A stretch of DNA of 52,968 bases from Bordetella parapertussis. GTDB taxonomy: Bacteria > Pseudomonadota > Gammaproteobacteria > Burkholderiales > SG8-41. The position numbers and the translations under genes are program-made. The notes below the pieces were generated by a model. That model did not search any database, was not told where the DNA came from, and saw nothing but the letters and a program-made list of their open reading frames with translations. Where the stretch lies: assembly GCA_945864585.1 (NCBI GenBank), contig CAMBCF010000019.1, positions 1-52,968 on the forward strand. Direction: 5' to 3'. Positions 17,944 to 27,144 of the stretch are shown piece by piece; position 1 is the stretch's first letter; every line of letters begins with the position of its first letter.

Positions 17944-18918
17944 ATGAGGCGGACAAAAATCACAATTGCTGCGACACTGTTTATCGTGTCCATTGCAGCC
18001 ACGGCGCAAACCGAAATCGCGGGTTATCCCTCGCGCCCGATCCGTATTATCGTACCGCAGTCGCCGGGCGGCTCCACGGACCTCACCGCGCGGCTGGTGG
18101 CGCAGCGGCTGACCGAAGCGTTCAAGCAGACCGCGGTGGTGGACAATCGTCCGGGCGCCGGTTCCACCAGCGGCACCGAGATCGTGGTGCGCGCGGCGCC
18201 CGATGGGCACACGCTGCTGGTGGTGGCCTCGTCGCTGACCATCAACCCGGCCTTGTACACCAGGCTCTCGTACGACGCGATACGTGATTTTGCACCGATC
18301 ACGCAGTTGTCGAGATTTCCGAACCTGCTGGCCGCGCATCCTTCGGTGCCGGTGAAAACGCTGCAAGACGTGATCGCACTCGCCAAGGCCAAACCGGGCC
18401 AGATCAACTATGCCTCGGCGGGCACCGGCACCGGCACTCACATGTCGGCCGAATTGCTCAAGCAGATGACCGGCATCGACATTGTGCAGATTCCGTTCAA
18501 GGGCGGTGCGCCGGCGGTGATTGCCGCCATGGGCGGGCAGACGCAGCTGATCATCGGCACCTCGGTGGGCACTCTGCCGCATGTGCGATCCGGTAAACTG
18601 CGGGGCATTGCGGTCACCTCGGCACAGCGCTCGCCGAGTGCGCCGGAGATTCCAACGTTTGCGGAATCCGGCGTGCCGGGCTACGACCATGAACCGTGGA
18701 ACGGCCTGCTCGCGCCGGCAAAAACGCCGCGGCAGATCATCGCCAGGCTCAATGCCGAAGTCGTGCGTATGCTGGCGACCACGGAGGTCCGGAAGATTTT
18801 TGCCAACGAAGGCGGTGAAGCGGCGGGCAATTCGCCGGAAGCTTTTTCTGCGATTGTGAAATCAGAAACCTTGAAGTGGGCGAAGGTGGTCAAGGCTGCT
18901 GGCATCAAGATCGAGTGA
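17944..18918 (+). CDS. Bug/TctC-family solute-binding receptor
   Basis: A 324-residue periplasmic receptor with a signal peptide ending near AATAQ. Family hallmarks are YPSRPIRIIVPQSPGGSTD near the N-terminus, VVDNRPGAGS, and PDGHTLLV. Bug proteins bind small carboxylates or related anions; some feed tripartite tricarboxylate transporters and others act as sensors. GGAGG lies before the ATG. It follows the cyclase gene, so it may capture a substrate or product of that enzyme. No TctA or TctB gene is present in the window. Confidence 0.92.
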   Translation: MRRTKITIAATLFIVSIAATAQTEIAGYPSRPIRIIVPQSPGGSTDLTARLVAQRLTEAFKQTAVVDNRPGAGSTSGTEIVVRAAPDGHTLLVVASSLTINPALYTRLSYDAIRDFAPITQLSRFPNLLAAHPSVPVKTLQDVIALAKAKPGQINYASAGTGTGTHMSAELLKQMTGIDIVQIPFKGGAPAVIAAMGGQTQLIIGTSVGTLPHVRSGKLRGIAVTSAQRSPSAPEIPTFAESGVPGYDHEPWNGLLAPAKTPRQIIARLNAEVVRMLATTEVRKIFANEGGEAAGNSPEAFSAIVKSETLKWAKVVKAAGIKIE

Positions 18919-19024
18919 ATGAAGTAAATCAGTGAACGGGCGAACGGGTAACCCTGCGTCGCGCCCGCGGCGAATGCTATGATTTCCCGGCCAACAAACC
19001 CGCCACTCAATACGGAGACAAGTC

Positions 19025-19534
19025 ATGTCACAAAACCCCAAAGACATTCAGTATCTGCTGGATCGTGCTGCCATTCATGATGTGCTGGCGCGTTACTATC
19101 AGGGGCTGGATCAGGGCAAGCAGGATCAGGTGCGCAGTTGTTTCACCGACGACGTGTGCGCCAAATTCGATGAGCGGCCGCCGACACGGGGCATCGCTGC
19201 ACTGATGGATTCTTTCTCCGTCTTCAGGAATCACCAATCAGGCGCGTGGAAAATCACCACGCATTTCATGGGCAATCTGAATTTTAATGTGCTGGAAGGC
19301 GATGTCGCGGAGACAGAGACCAATGCCATCGCATTCCTGGTGCTGCCGGGCGCATCACCCGAAGCGAAAGAGCAGGTGACGATGCGCAGCCTGCGCTATC
19401 TGGATAAATTGCGCCGCACCCAGGACGGCTGGCGTATCTGCGAGCGGCTGCACACGCTGGACTGGAGCTGCCATGTGCCGACCTCATTCTCGGTGCCGGT
19501 GACGCAGCGGCTGTCGGCGCGGCCTGCGTTTTGA
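19025..19534 (+). CDS. SnoaL-like / NTF2-fold protein
   Basis: A 169-residue protein with the SnoaL-like polyketide cyclase/NTF2 fold pattern: IQYLLDRAAIHDVLARYYQG at the N-terminus, an FTDDV turn, and a C-terminal GWRICERLHTLDW strand. Proteins of this family are small cone-shaped enzymes or ligand binders, often linked to ring-hydroxylating or dehydrating steps. GGAGA precedes the ATG. The amidohydrolase gene follows after five bases, indicating an operon and perhaps a shared pathway. The reaction is unknown. Confidence 0.8.
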   Translation: MSQNPKDIQYLLDRAAIHDVLARYYQGLDQGKQDQVRSCFTDDVCAKFDERPPTRGIAALMDSFSVFRNHQSGAWKITTHFMGNLNFNVLEGDVAETETNAIAFLVLPGASPEAKEQVTMRSLRYLDKLRRTQDGWRICERLHTLDWSCHVPTSFSVPVTQRLSARPAF

Positions 19535-19539
19535 GAAAA

Positions 19540-20529
19540 ATGAACATCGACCTTCACAACCACGTGGTCCCGCCCACCGTCCTTGACGCCATCCGCAAGA
19601 ACCCCGGGCGCTTTCACACCAGCGTCTACGAAAAAGACGGCAAAACGTATTTCGATGTTCACGGCAATCCCGCCGAATTGAAGCCGGAATTTTTCAACGC
19701 CGATGCGAAAGTCGCATGGATGGACAGCGTGGGCATGGACGTTGCCGGCCTCTCGGTGGGCCCGCCGATTTATTTCTACAACCTGTCACCGGACGCCGGA
19801 CTGGAGTCGGCGAAGCTCGCCAACGACGGCATCGCGCAGATGGTCGCTGCATACCCGCAGCGCCTGCGCGGCCTCGCGCATTTGCCGATGCAGGACCCCG
19901 ACGCCGCGATCACCGAACTGGAACGCGTGGTCAAACAGCACAAGTTCAAAGGCATCGAGATGGGCACCTCCATCGAAGGCGTAGCGCTGGCCGATCAGAA
20001 ATTTCGCAAGGTGCTGAAAACCGCCGAGCAACTCGGCTGCTTTATATTCACCCATCCGTATCAGTGCCTTGCCAAGGGCGGGATGGATCAGTACTACCTC
20101 AGCAACTTCATTGGTTTTCCGCTGGATACGACGATGATGGTGGCGCATCTGATGTTCAGCGGCGCGCTCGACGACTGCAAAAATCTGAAGATATTGCTCG
20201 CGCACGGCGGCGGCTTTGTGCCGTATCAGATCGGCCGTTTTGTGCACGGGCACAACGTGCGCCACGAACCCAAGGTCAACAACGCGAGTTCGCCGCGCGA
20301 TCTGCTGCGGCGCTTTTATTTCGACGCGTTGACGCACGATCCGCAGGCCGCGCGTCATCTGATCAACCGCGTGGGGGCTGACCGCGTCGTTATCGGCACC
20401 GATCATCCGTTTGACATGGGGCCGGACCGGCCGCTGGAAGATATCGATAAAATTCCCGGTCTGACTGTCGCGGAACGCGAACAGGTGTGCAGTCTGACGG
20501 CGCGAGCGCTGCTGGGTGAGATAATATAA
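19540..20529 (+). CDS. Amidohydrolase-family protein, ACMSD-like
   Basis: A 329-residue metal-dependent TIM-barrel protein like aminocarboxymuconate-semialdehyde decarboxylase. Metal-site features are IDLHNHVVPP at the N-terminus, the His of FIFTHPYQ, the His of LLAHGGG, and the Asp of VIGTDHPFD. Family members decarboxylate or hydrolyse aromatic ring-cleavage products. The ATG at 19540 is preferred; an in-frame TTG lies three codons upstream within the previous stop region. It is tightly coupled to the SnoaL-like gene. The GGDEF/EAL gene starts three bases after its stop. Confidence 0.87.
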   Translation: MNIDLHNHVVPPTVLDAIRKNPGRFHTSVYEKDGKTYFDVHGNPAELKPEFFNADAKVAWMDSVGMDVAGLSVGPPIYFYNLSPDAGLESAKLANDGIAQMVAAYPQRLRGLAHLPMQDPDAAITELERVVKQHKFKGIEMGTSIEGVALADQKFRKVLKTAEQLGCFIFTHPYQCLAKGGMDQYYLSNFIGFPLDTTMMVAHLMFSGALDDCKNLKILLAHGGGFVPYQIGRFVHGHNVRHEPKVNNASSPRDLLRRFYFDALTHDPQAARHLINRVGADRVVIGTDHPFDMGPDRPLEDIDKIPGLTVAEREQVCSLTARALLGEII

Positions 20530-20532
20530 GCC

Positions 20533-22969
20533 ATGCTTAAAGTCTCCATCGCATTCCAGATCGCGATACTGCTGATCCTGGTTTCAGCGGGCGCCACCTG
20601 GGTAAATTATGCGCGGGATATGCGCGCTCTGGTGTTGATGGAGCACGCAAGTATCCGCAACAAGGCCCATAGCGCTGCCTCTACCGTCAAGGAGCTGATC
20701 AAACTCAATAGCGATTCACTGCTGGCTGTTTCCAGGGCGCTGAGAGGCAACCATGACATTAACCAGGTGATGGCGGGGTACCTGCGTAACGGCAATCTGC
20801 AGGCCGTGAGCGATGCCCTGAACAAGCTTTATCCGAAACTCGGCGTAACGTCGCTGGTGGTGATTGACCGCAACAAGGCGGTAATTTACCACTCGCCCCC
20901 GGCGCAAACCGGTGATGGCAAAATCGATTTTAAGGGTTTGACCGAAGCACTCGCGGGTGCAGAGGTGACGGCGGCTCACCCGGAGCTGCCGCAGGGCTAT
21001 TCCATTCGTGTGGTAGCGCCGATCACCTTGTCTGACGGCAAAATCGCCGGCGCCCTGGTGGTGGGCACGTTGTTTGACGATGCATACTCGCGCAAGCTTG
21101 CCGCTGCCGCCGCCGCCGAAATTTCTTTTGCGTCAAACGCCGGCGTGTGGTCGAGCTCGTTGCCGGCGGATGTTAAAAACAGCTTGTCCTCCGGCATCGC
21201 CGACATCATCAAGCGTGTTCAGCCTGGCGCCGGAATCTTCATCGAAGACAAGGCCGCGCACAGCGCGCGGGTCTACACGCCGCTGCGCATCGTCGATGAA
21301 ACCGTCACCCTGATTGTGCAGTCGGATACCAGCGCCTCACGCGTGTTGCTGCAGGAGCAGCAGGATAATCTGCTGCGGATGTCGTTTTTGGTGGCGCTGA
21401 TTTGCTCGTTGCTAGGCACGGTGTTCGCCTTTATTCTGACCCACCCCCTGCGCTTATTGCAAAGAGATACCCAGCGTTTGACCAGCCAGTTTGCGCTTGC
21501 CGGCAGCGCTACACCTGCCGCGCCGGCCGTGCAGGACGCGAACGAAGTCCCGAACATTGTGAATGCGCTTCAAGTGGCCGCCAAACTGCTGGCGCAGCAC
21601 GCCGATGAATCGCAGGCGGCGCGCGAAAAGGCGGAATACTCCGCGCAGTACGACGGGCTCACCAGTCTGCCCAACCGCAATTTGTTCCACGACCGTCTGC
21701 AGCAGGCGCTGGCCGGGGCGGCGCGTAGCCAGAGCCAGGTGGCACTGTTGTTCGTTGACCTTGATAAATTCAAGACCATCAACGACGCGCTCGGGCATAA
21801 CGTGGGCGATCAGGTGTTGCAGGAGGCGGCGTCGCGCTTGCGCGGCTGTGTGCGCGAACAGGATACCGTTGCCCGCTTGGGCGGGGACGAGTTTGTGGTG
21901 ATACTGCCGAACCTGAAGGACCTCGAGGGCGCGGGGATCGTGGCGCGCAAGATTTTGAAGCTGCTTGACGCTCCGAGTGACCATACCGGCAGTCCTCTGC
22001 TGCATGTTTCGGCGAGTGTCGGCATCGGTATTTATCCGGCAGATGCAATGACCTCCGATGGACTTATCATTTGCGCCGACGCGGCGATGTATCACGCCAA
22101 GGAGGCGGGGCGTAACCGCTATCAGTTCTTTACCGCTGAAATGAATGCGCGGGTGAACGCCATGCTGGTGATCGAAAACGGCTTGCGCCGGGCGCTGGAA
22201 CACGATGAATTCGTGCTCTACTACCAGCCTCAGGTCGCTCTGCCGGGCGGCAAGCTCATCGGCGTGGAGGCGCTGCTGCGCTGGCGCCATCCCGAGCGCG
22301 GCTTGCTGGCGCCGGCGGAATTCATCCAGGTTGCCGAGGAACGCAATCTGATCGTGCCGATTGGCGAATGGGTTGCGCGCCGCGTGCCGCCAGAATCGCG
22401 CGTGGCAGGACGAAGGTTTCCTGCCGATGCCGGTCGCGGTCAATGTTTCCTCCCTGCAATTCCAGCAAAAAGAGTTGCCCGAGACGGTATCCCAGGCGCT
22501 GCTGGATTCCGGCCTTGCGCCGCGTTATCTTGAACTAGAAATTACCGAGAGTGCGCTGATGCACAATTCCGCCATAACCAACACCAACATCGGCGCGCTC
22601 GAAGCGATGGGGTTGCTACTGTCGCTGGATGATTTTGGCACCGGCTATTCAACGCTGAGCTACCTCACGCGCCTGCCCCTTAGCAAGTTAAAGATTGACC
22701 GCGCGTTTGTGAGCAATATTCCAGGGGCAAGGGATGACACGGCTATTGTGACGGCGATTATTGCGATGGCGCTGAGCCTTGATCTCGATATCCTGGCGGA
22801 AGGCGTGGAGACGGCGGAGCAAGCCGAGGTGTTGCAGGCCGCTGGTTGCGATAAAGCGCAGGGTTATTATTTCGGCAAACCCATGCCATCAGAGGAGCTG
22901 CGCACCCTGATGAAACGGGTGCTACCCACGGTGGCGAGTGATCCCATTCCGCTTGCTGGCGCCGGCTGA
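20533..22969 (+). pseudogene. Membrane GGDEF-EAL protein with sensor domain, frameshifted in EAL
   Basis: The first frame (20533-22533) encodes an N-terminal membrane helix, a periplasmic CACHE-like sensor region, a second helix (about residues 275-300), a linker, a complete GGDEF domain and the first third of EAL. GGDEF is intact (ARLGGDEF) and the inhibitory RxxD site (REQD) lies five residues before it. EAL begins normally (VEALLRWRHPE) but the frame is lost near 22375 at GAATGGGTTGCGC. The rest of EAL continues in another frame to 22969 with NVSSLQF, LEITESALM, DDFGTGYST and LKIDRAF. One extra base, or two missing, explains this. It may be a true mutation or a sequence error; the cyclase half could still work. 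Confidence 0.8.
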
Positions 22970-22984
22970 GTCGGACCGCCCTGA

Positions 22985-23725
22985 ATGATTCGTCCTCTCA
23001 AAATTACCCACACCTCCGATGTCCATCTCAATGACGAGCCGGATGGCGTCAAGGTGCGCGAGGCGTTTTCCCAGGTGGTCGATACCGTGCTCGAAACGGA
23101 TACGGATCTTTTCCTGATCGCCGGTGATTTATTCGATCACAATGAAATTCAGCGCAAAACCGTTGATTTTGTATACCAGCAGTTGGCGCGCGTGTCCTGT
23201 CCGACGGTGGTTATTGTCGGCAACCACGATGTGTGGGACGAGCGCTCTATTGTGAAACGCATGGATTTTCGCAAGGCTGGGCCTCACGTCACCCTGCTCG
23301 ACGATGCCGATGGCACACAAGTGATGTTTCCCGATCTGCACGCCACGGTGTGGGGTCGCTGCATGCTGGATCACGATCTGTCCAACAAGCCGATGGCGGG
23401 CGTGCCGCCGCGCAATGGCGATATGTGGCACATCGGCATGGCGCACGGCTTCTACACCGATGACCCCGAGACCGCGCGTTCGTCGCTGATTACGCCGCAG
23501 GAGATTGCCGCATCGGGTTTCGATTACCTGGCACTGGGCCATGTGCATGCGCATCGGCAAATGCGCCATGGCAACACTCTCGCCTGTTATCCGGGCGTGT
23601 GTGCGGCGCATATCGGCACGCTCAGCAGCGGCTGCGTGGCATTGATTACGCTTACGCCAGGTGAGGGTGCCAAAGCGGTGGCGCATACGCTGGGTAGCGA
23701 GGTCAAGCTGGGTCGTCGCGCTTAA
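22985..23725 (+). CDS. Metallophosphoesterase (SbcD/Mre11-like nuclease fold)
   Basis: A 246-residue calcineurin-like phosphoesterase. All metal-binding blocks are visible: SDVHLN (D-x-H), IAGDLFDH, VGNHDVWD, MAHGFY and LGHVHAHR. The arrangement resembles DNA-repair exonucleases of the SbcD/Mre11 group, but the capping domain is absent and no SbcC partner follows, so it may be a phosphodiesterase of another kind. It begins 15 bases after the GGDEF/EAL gene. Class is certain; substrate is not. Confidence 0.85.
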   Translation: MIRPLKITHTSDVHLNDEPDGVKVREAFSQVVDTVLETDTDLFLIAGDLFDHNEIQRKTVDFVYQQLARVSCPTVVIVGNHDVWDERSIVKRMDFRKAGPHVTLLDDADGTQVMFPDLHATVWGRCMLDHDLSNKPMAGVPPRNGDMWHIGMAHGFYTDDPETARSSLITPQEIAASGFDYLALGHVHAHRQMRHGNTLACYPGVCAAHIGTLSSGCVALITLTPGEGAKAVAHTLGSEVKLGRRA

Positions 23726-23794
23726 ATTCGCCGCTGCTACGCTTTAAGTGTTCGCTGGTCCCGGGTGCGTGAGAAGCGGGGGAGAGGGCTCATC

Positions 23795-24787
23795 TCAAGG
23801 CAACGACTCCACACTGATCTTCGCTTCCTTGATCAGTTTGCGCCACGATTGCAGATCGTCGCGGATGATGTCGCTATAACCCTTGGGTGTTGAGGTCGCG
23901 ATTTCGAGGCCGTTCAAGTAAAAACGCTGCGAGGTTTCCGGCGACTGCAGCGCCTTGTTCATGATCGGATTGAGGCGGTCGACGATGGCCTTCGGCAGGC
24001 CCGCCGGCGCGATCAATCCCCACCAGCCGGTGTTGTAGTAACCGGGTACTGTTTCGTTGATGGCGGGAATTTCAGGCGTGAGCTTGATGCGCTGCGTGTG
24101 CCCGATGCCCAGCAGCCGCAGACGTCCGGTCTTGACATGCGGCATGGTTGCCAGCAGGCCGGTGATGGTCAGATGTATGGTGCCGGCCACCAGGTCCGCC
24201 ATGGCCAGCGCGCTGCCCTTGTACGGCACGTGCACCAGATCGATGCCGGCGAGCGTCATCAGTTGCGCGCCACCGAGGTGATTGGGCGTGCCCACACCGG
24301 GCGAAGAAAAATTGAGCTTGCCCGGCGACGACTTTGCCAGTTTGATGAATTCGGGCACCGAGTAGGCGGGCACGCCGGCACTCACGAACAAGGCGTAGTA
24401 CACATAGGTTGCAAGCCCGATGTGCGTAAAATCCTTGAGCGGATCGTAGGGAATGCGGTTGCCCATCAGCGCCGGCCCCGAAACCATCCCCCCAGTCGTG
24501 GCCAGCCCGAGGGTATAGCCGTCGGGCGCGGCCTTGGCCACCATACCGTGGCCCAGCACGGCGGCAACGCCGGGGCGATGATCCATGACCACGGGCTGGC
24601 CAAGCGCTTCGCCGATAGCCTTGCCGATTTCACGCGCGGTGAAATCCGTGCCCGCCCCCGGCGGATAGGGCACGATCATGCGGATGGGTTTGTTGGGGTA
24701 GGGTTGTGCGCAGGCGTGATGGGCAGCCACCACACCCGCCAGTGTCAACGTGATCACCAGGATGTTTTTCGTCATATTAATCGTCAT
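23795..24787 (-). CDS. Bug/TctC-family solute-binding receptor
   Basis: A receptor of about 330 residues with a signal peptide ending at HHACAQ. PYPNKPIRMIVPYPPGAG begins the mature protein, and DHRPGVAAV and APDGYTLGL are family motifs. It runs opposite to the next receptor at 24983, giving a divergent receptor pair with about 195 bases between. Two ATG starts are possible, at 24787 and 24775; neither has a clear ribosome site. The ligand cannot be predicted from sequence. Confidence 0.9.
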   Translation of the reverse strand: MTINMTKNILVITLTLAGVVAAHHACAQPYPNKPIRMIVPYPPGAGTDFTAREIGKAIGEALGQPVVMDHRPGVAAVLGHGMVAKAAPDGYTLGLATTGGMVSGPALMGNRIPYDPLKDFTHIGLATYVYYALFVSAGVPAYSVPEFIKLAKSSPGKLNFSSPGVGTPNHLGGAQLMTLAGIDLVHVPYKGSALAMADLVAGTIHLTITGLLATMPHVKTGRLRLLGIGHTQRIKLTPEIPAINETVPGYYNTGWWGLIAPAGLPKAIVDRLNPIMNKALQSPETSQRFYLNGLEIATSTPKGYSDIIRDDLQSWRKLIKEAKISVESLP

Positions 24788-24982
24788 TTGGAACTGCAAT
24801 TTTAACCGAGGTTGCGTTCATGCAGCGTGCAGATACTATCTTAGATTATGGCGTCGCTTCTGGGCATGCACGAGGTTCCCGCAGCGTTCCTGCAAAAGTT
24901 GCGCGGCCGCGCGTCATCGGAATGGATGTGCACGCGCGAGTGCTGGCATAATGCGCACAAATCAAATAACTCAGGAGTTTTC

Positions 24983-25966
24983 ATGTTGTGCAGGATGATG
25001 GCGGTGCTATTTTTGGCGGTAGTTGTGGTGCCGGGCGCGCAAGCGCAAGTCGCTTCGACAAGCTCAGGACAGGCGTTTCCCTCGAAGCAGATGCGCCTGA
25101 TTCTGCCGTTTCCGGCGGGCGGACCCACCGATTTGCTGGGCCGCGCGGTGGCGCAAAAAATGGGCGAGCAGCTTGGGCAGACGATGGTGGCCGACAACCG
25201 GCCCGGTGCAGGTGGCAATCTCGGTATCGAAATTGCTGCAAAAGCGCCAGCCGATGGCCATACCGTAGTGCTGGTGTCTTCCGTGATTGCGATTGCGCCG
25301 TCGCTGTATCCGAAGTTGAATTATGAGCAGAAAGACCTTGCGCCGATATCGCTGGTGGCGGAAATTCGCAACGTGATTCTGGTGCATCCGTCGGTGCCGG
25401 CGAAAAGCCTCAAGGAATTGATCCAACTGGCCGAGAAAAAACCCGGTAATCTCAATTACGGTTCGGGCGGCGTGGGCACCACCACGCACATTACGCCGGA
25501 ACTCATCATGAGCCTGACCAGGACCAAAATGAATCATGTGCCATACAAGGGTTCGGGCCTGGCGCTGATCGCTTTGATCGGCGGGCAGATCGATGTGCTG
25601 ATCATGGCAGTGCCTGCGTCGGCGCAACAGGTCATCGCAGGCAAGGTGCGTGCGCTCGCCATACTCGCGCCCGACCGCGCGCCGCAACTGCCGAACATTC
25701 CGACGGCGAAAGAACTCGGCCACGCAAATTTTGCGGTGCGCCTGTGGTACGGCATGCTGGCGCCTGCCGGAACACCAGCGGCGTTGATCACGCGTCTTAA
25801 TTCGGAATTGCACAAGGCGCTCGCAACGGCGGACTTGAAGGCGCGTCTGGTCACCGCCGGCATTGAGCCGCTGTTGAGCACGCCGCAGGAATTTGGCAGC
25901 TTCATCCAGACTGAAACCGTGCGTTACGCGAAAGTTATCAGGGGCGCGGGGATCAAAGCGGAGTAG
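24983..25966 (+). CDS. Bug/TctC-family solute-binding receptor with repeat-derived insert
   Basis: A 327-residue receptor. AGGAG at 24973-24977 sets the ATG at 24983. The signal peptide ends at PGAQAQ. The expected mature start is then delayed by VASTSSGQ before AFPSKQMRLILPFPAGGPTD. That insert is encoded by a common dispersed repeat (CTTCGACAAGCTCAGGAC, 25053-25070) which kept the frame. VADNRPGAGG and PADGHTVVLV confirm the family. The insert sits at the flexible N-terminus, so binding should be unaffected. It points the same way as the receptor at 26096. Confidence 0.9.
   Translation: MLCRMMAVLFLAVVVVPGAQAQVASTSSGQAFPSKQMRLILPFPAGGPTDLLGRAVAQKMGEQLGQTMVADNRPGAGGNLGIEIAAKAPADGHTVVLVSSVIAIAPSLYPKLNYEQKDLAPISLVAEIRNVILVHPSVPAKSLKELIQLAEKKPGNLNYGSGGVGTTTHITPELIMSLTRTKMNHVPYKGSGLALIALIGGQIDVLIMAVPASAQQVIAGKVRALAILAPDRAPQLPNIPTAKELGHANFAVRLWYGMLAPAGTPAALITRLNSELHKALATADLKARLVTAGIEPLLSTPQEFGSFIQTETVRYAKVIRGAGIKAE
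25051..25072. repeat. Dispersed CTTCGACAAGCTCAGG repeat inside a coding region
   Basis: The sequence matches a well-known intergenic repeat core of many bacteria (reverse complement CCTGAGCTTGTCGAAG). Here it lies in the coding sequence of the receptor at 24983, just after the signal peptide. Confidence 0.75.
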
Positions 25967-25973
25967 GTGCGAG

Positions 25974-26057
25974 TGAAGAGTGAGGCGTGAGGGGGGGCAA
26001 GCGTGAAGAGTGAAGGGGGAAGAGTGAGGCGTGTAGCGTGAAGAGTGAGGCGTGAAG
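25974..26057. repeat. Irregular tandem repeats of GTGAAGAGTGAGGC
   Basis: The interval between two receptor genes is filled with degenerate copies of GTGAAGAGTGAGGC, GCGTGAAG and AGGGGGAAGAGTGAG, all on the purine-rich strand. It is not a coding frame. It resembles, but is not identical to, the GTGAACGA arrays at 30691 and 32504. Confidence 0.75.
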
Positions 26058-26095
26058 TGCGCTGCTCGCGGTTTTGTTTAATTTTGAGGTGATTT

Positions 26096-27064
26096 ATGAA
26101 AAAAGTATTTAAAAATATATGGTTATATAGTATTTTCAGTGTTGGCCTCAGTCACGCGGCGGAACCCGCGTGGCCCACGCGCCCGGTGCGAGTGATGGTG
26201 CCGTTCGCGCCTGGCGGCACCACCGATGTGATTGCGCGCATCATCGCCGCGCGCATGACCGAAATCACCGGACAGCAATTCATCGTCGATAACCGCGCCG
26301 GCGCGGGCGGCAATATCGGCACCGGCATCGCCGCCAATGCCGCTCCGGATGGGCAGACGATATTGGTGCACAGCTCGGCCTATGGCGTGAATCCGGGACT
26401 GTATAAATCCATTCCCTATGATCCGTACAAAAGTTTCATTCCGGTGACGAATTTCGCGGAATCGCCGAATCTGTTTTCGGCGCATCCGAGCGTGCCTGCG
26501 AAGAGCTTGCCGGAAGCGTTGAAACTCGTCAGTGCTGACCCCAAAAAATACAGCTTTGCCACGCCCGGCATAGGTACCACACCGCATCTCGCGGTGGAGA
26601 TGCTCAAATATGCGCTGAAGCTGGACGCAGGCAATATTCCGTACAACGGCGCGGGGCCGTCGGTGGCAGCGCATCTCGGTGGACAGGTATTGCTAGCCTG
26701 CTCGGCATTGCCCACGCCCGCGCCGCATGTGAAGGCGGGCCGTCTGCGCGGGCTGGCGATGGGCTCGCGCATACGGCATGAGTCGTTTCCCGATATTCCG
26801 ACCATGGCTGAGTCCGGCTACAAGGATCAGGAATCCGAAACCATGCAGGGCATCTATTTTCCGGCGGGAACGCCGCAAACTATCGTGCGGCGTTTTCACA
26901 GTGAACTCGCGAAAATCGCGCGCATACCCGAAGTGCGCGAGCGCGTGCAGGGGCTGGGATTTCAATTTGTGATGAACACGCCAGAGCAATTCATGGCGCA
27001 GACCAGATCCGAGGTTCAAAAGTGGACGCGCGTGGTGAAGAACGCTAACGTACAGGTGCAGTAA
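26096..27064 (+). CDS. Bug/TctC-family solute-binding receptor
   Basis: A 322-residue receptor with a signal peptide ending near GLSHAAE. WPTRPVRVMVPFAPGGTTD, VDNRAGAGGN and APDGQTILV show the family. GAGGTGA precedes the ATG. The first 16 codons are strikingly AT-rich (many AAA, TTT, ATA codons) compared with the GC-rich remainder, which would keep the translation start unstructured. It lies 81 bases before the M24-type gene, with which it may be co-transcribed. Confidence 0.92.
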   Translation: MKKVFKNIWLYSIFSVGLSHAAEPAWPTRPVRVMVPFAPGGTTDVIARIIAARMTEITGQQFIVDNRAGAGGNIGTGIAANAAPDGQTILVHSSAYGVNPGLYKSIPYDPYKSFIPVTNFAESPNLFSAHPSVPAKSLPEALKLVSADPKKYSFATPGIGTTPHLAVEMLKYALKLDAGNIPYNGAGPSVAAHLGGQVLLACSALPTPAPHVKAGRLRGLAMGSRIRHESFPDIPTMAESGYKDQESETMQGIYFPAGTPQTIVRRFHSELAKIARIPEVRERVQGLGFQFVMNTPEQFMAQTRSEVQKWTRVVKNANVQVQ

Positions 27065-27144
27065 AGCTGAAGGTTGACCAGTGGGTGTTCGCCGGTATCA
27101 ATAGCGGCCATATATAAGTGTCTGTTTCTATTGGAGAATTTGTA

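Noticed and set aside
22985-23725. Possible SbcCD-type DNA repair system
   Set aside because: No SbcC/Rad50-like ATPase lies next to the gene and the cap domain is missing; metallophosphoesterase is as far as the sequence allows.
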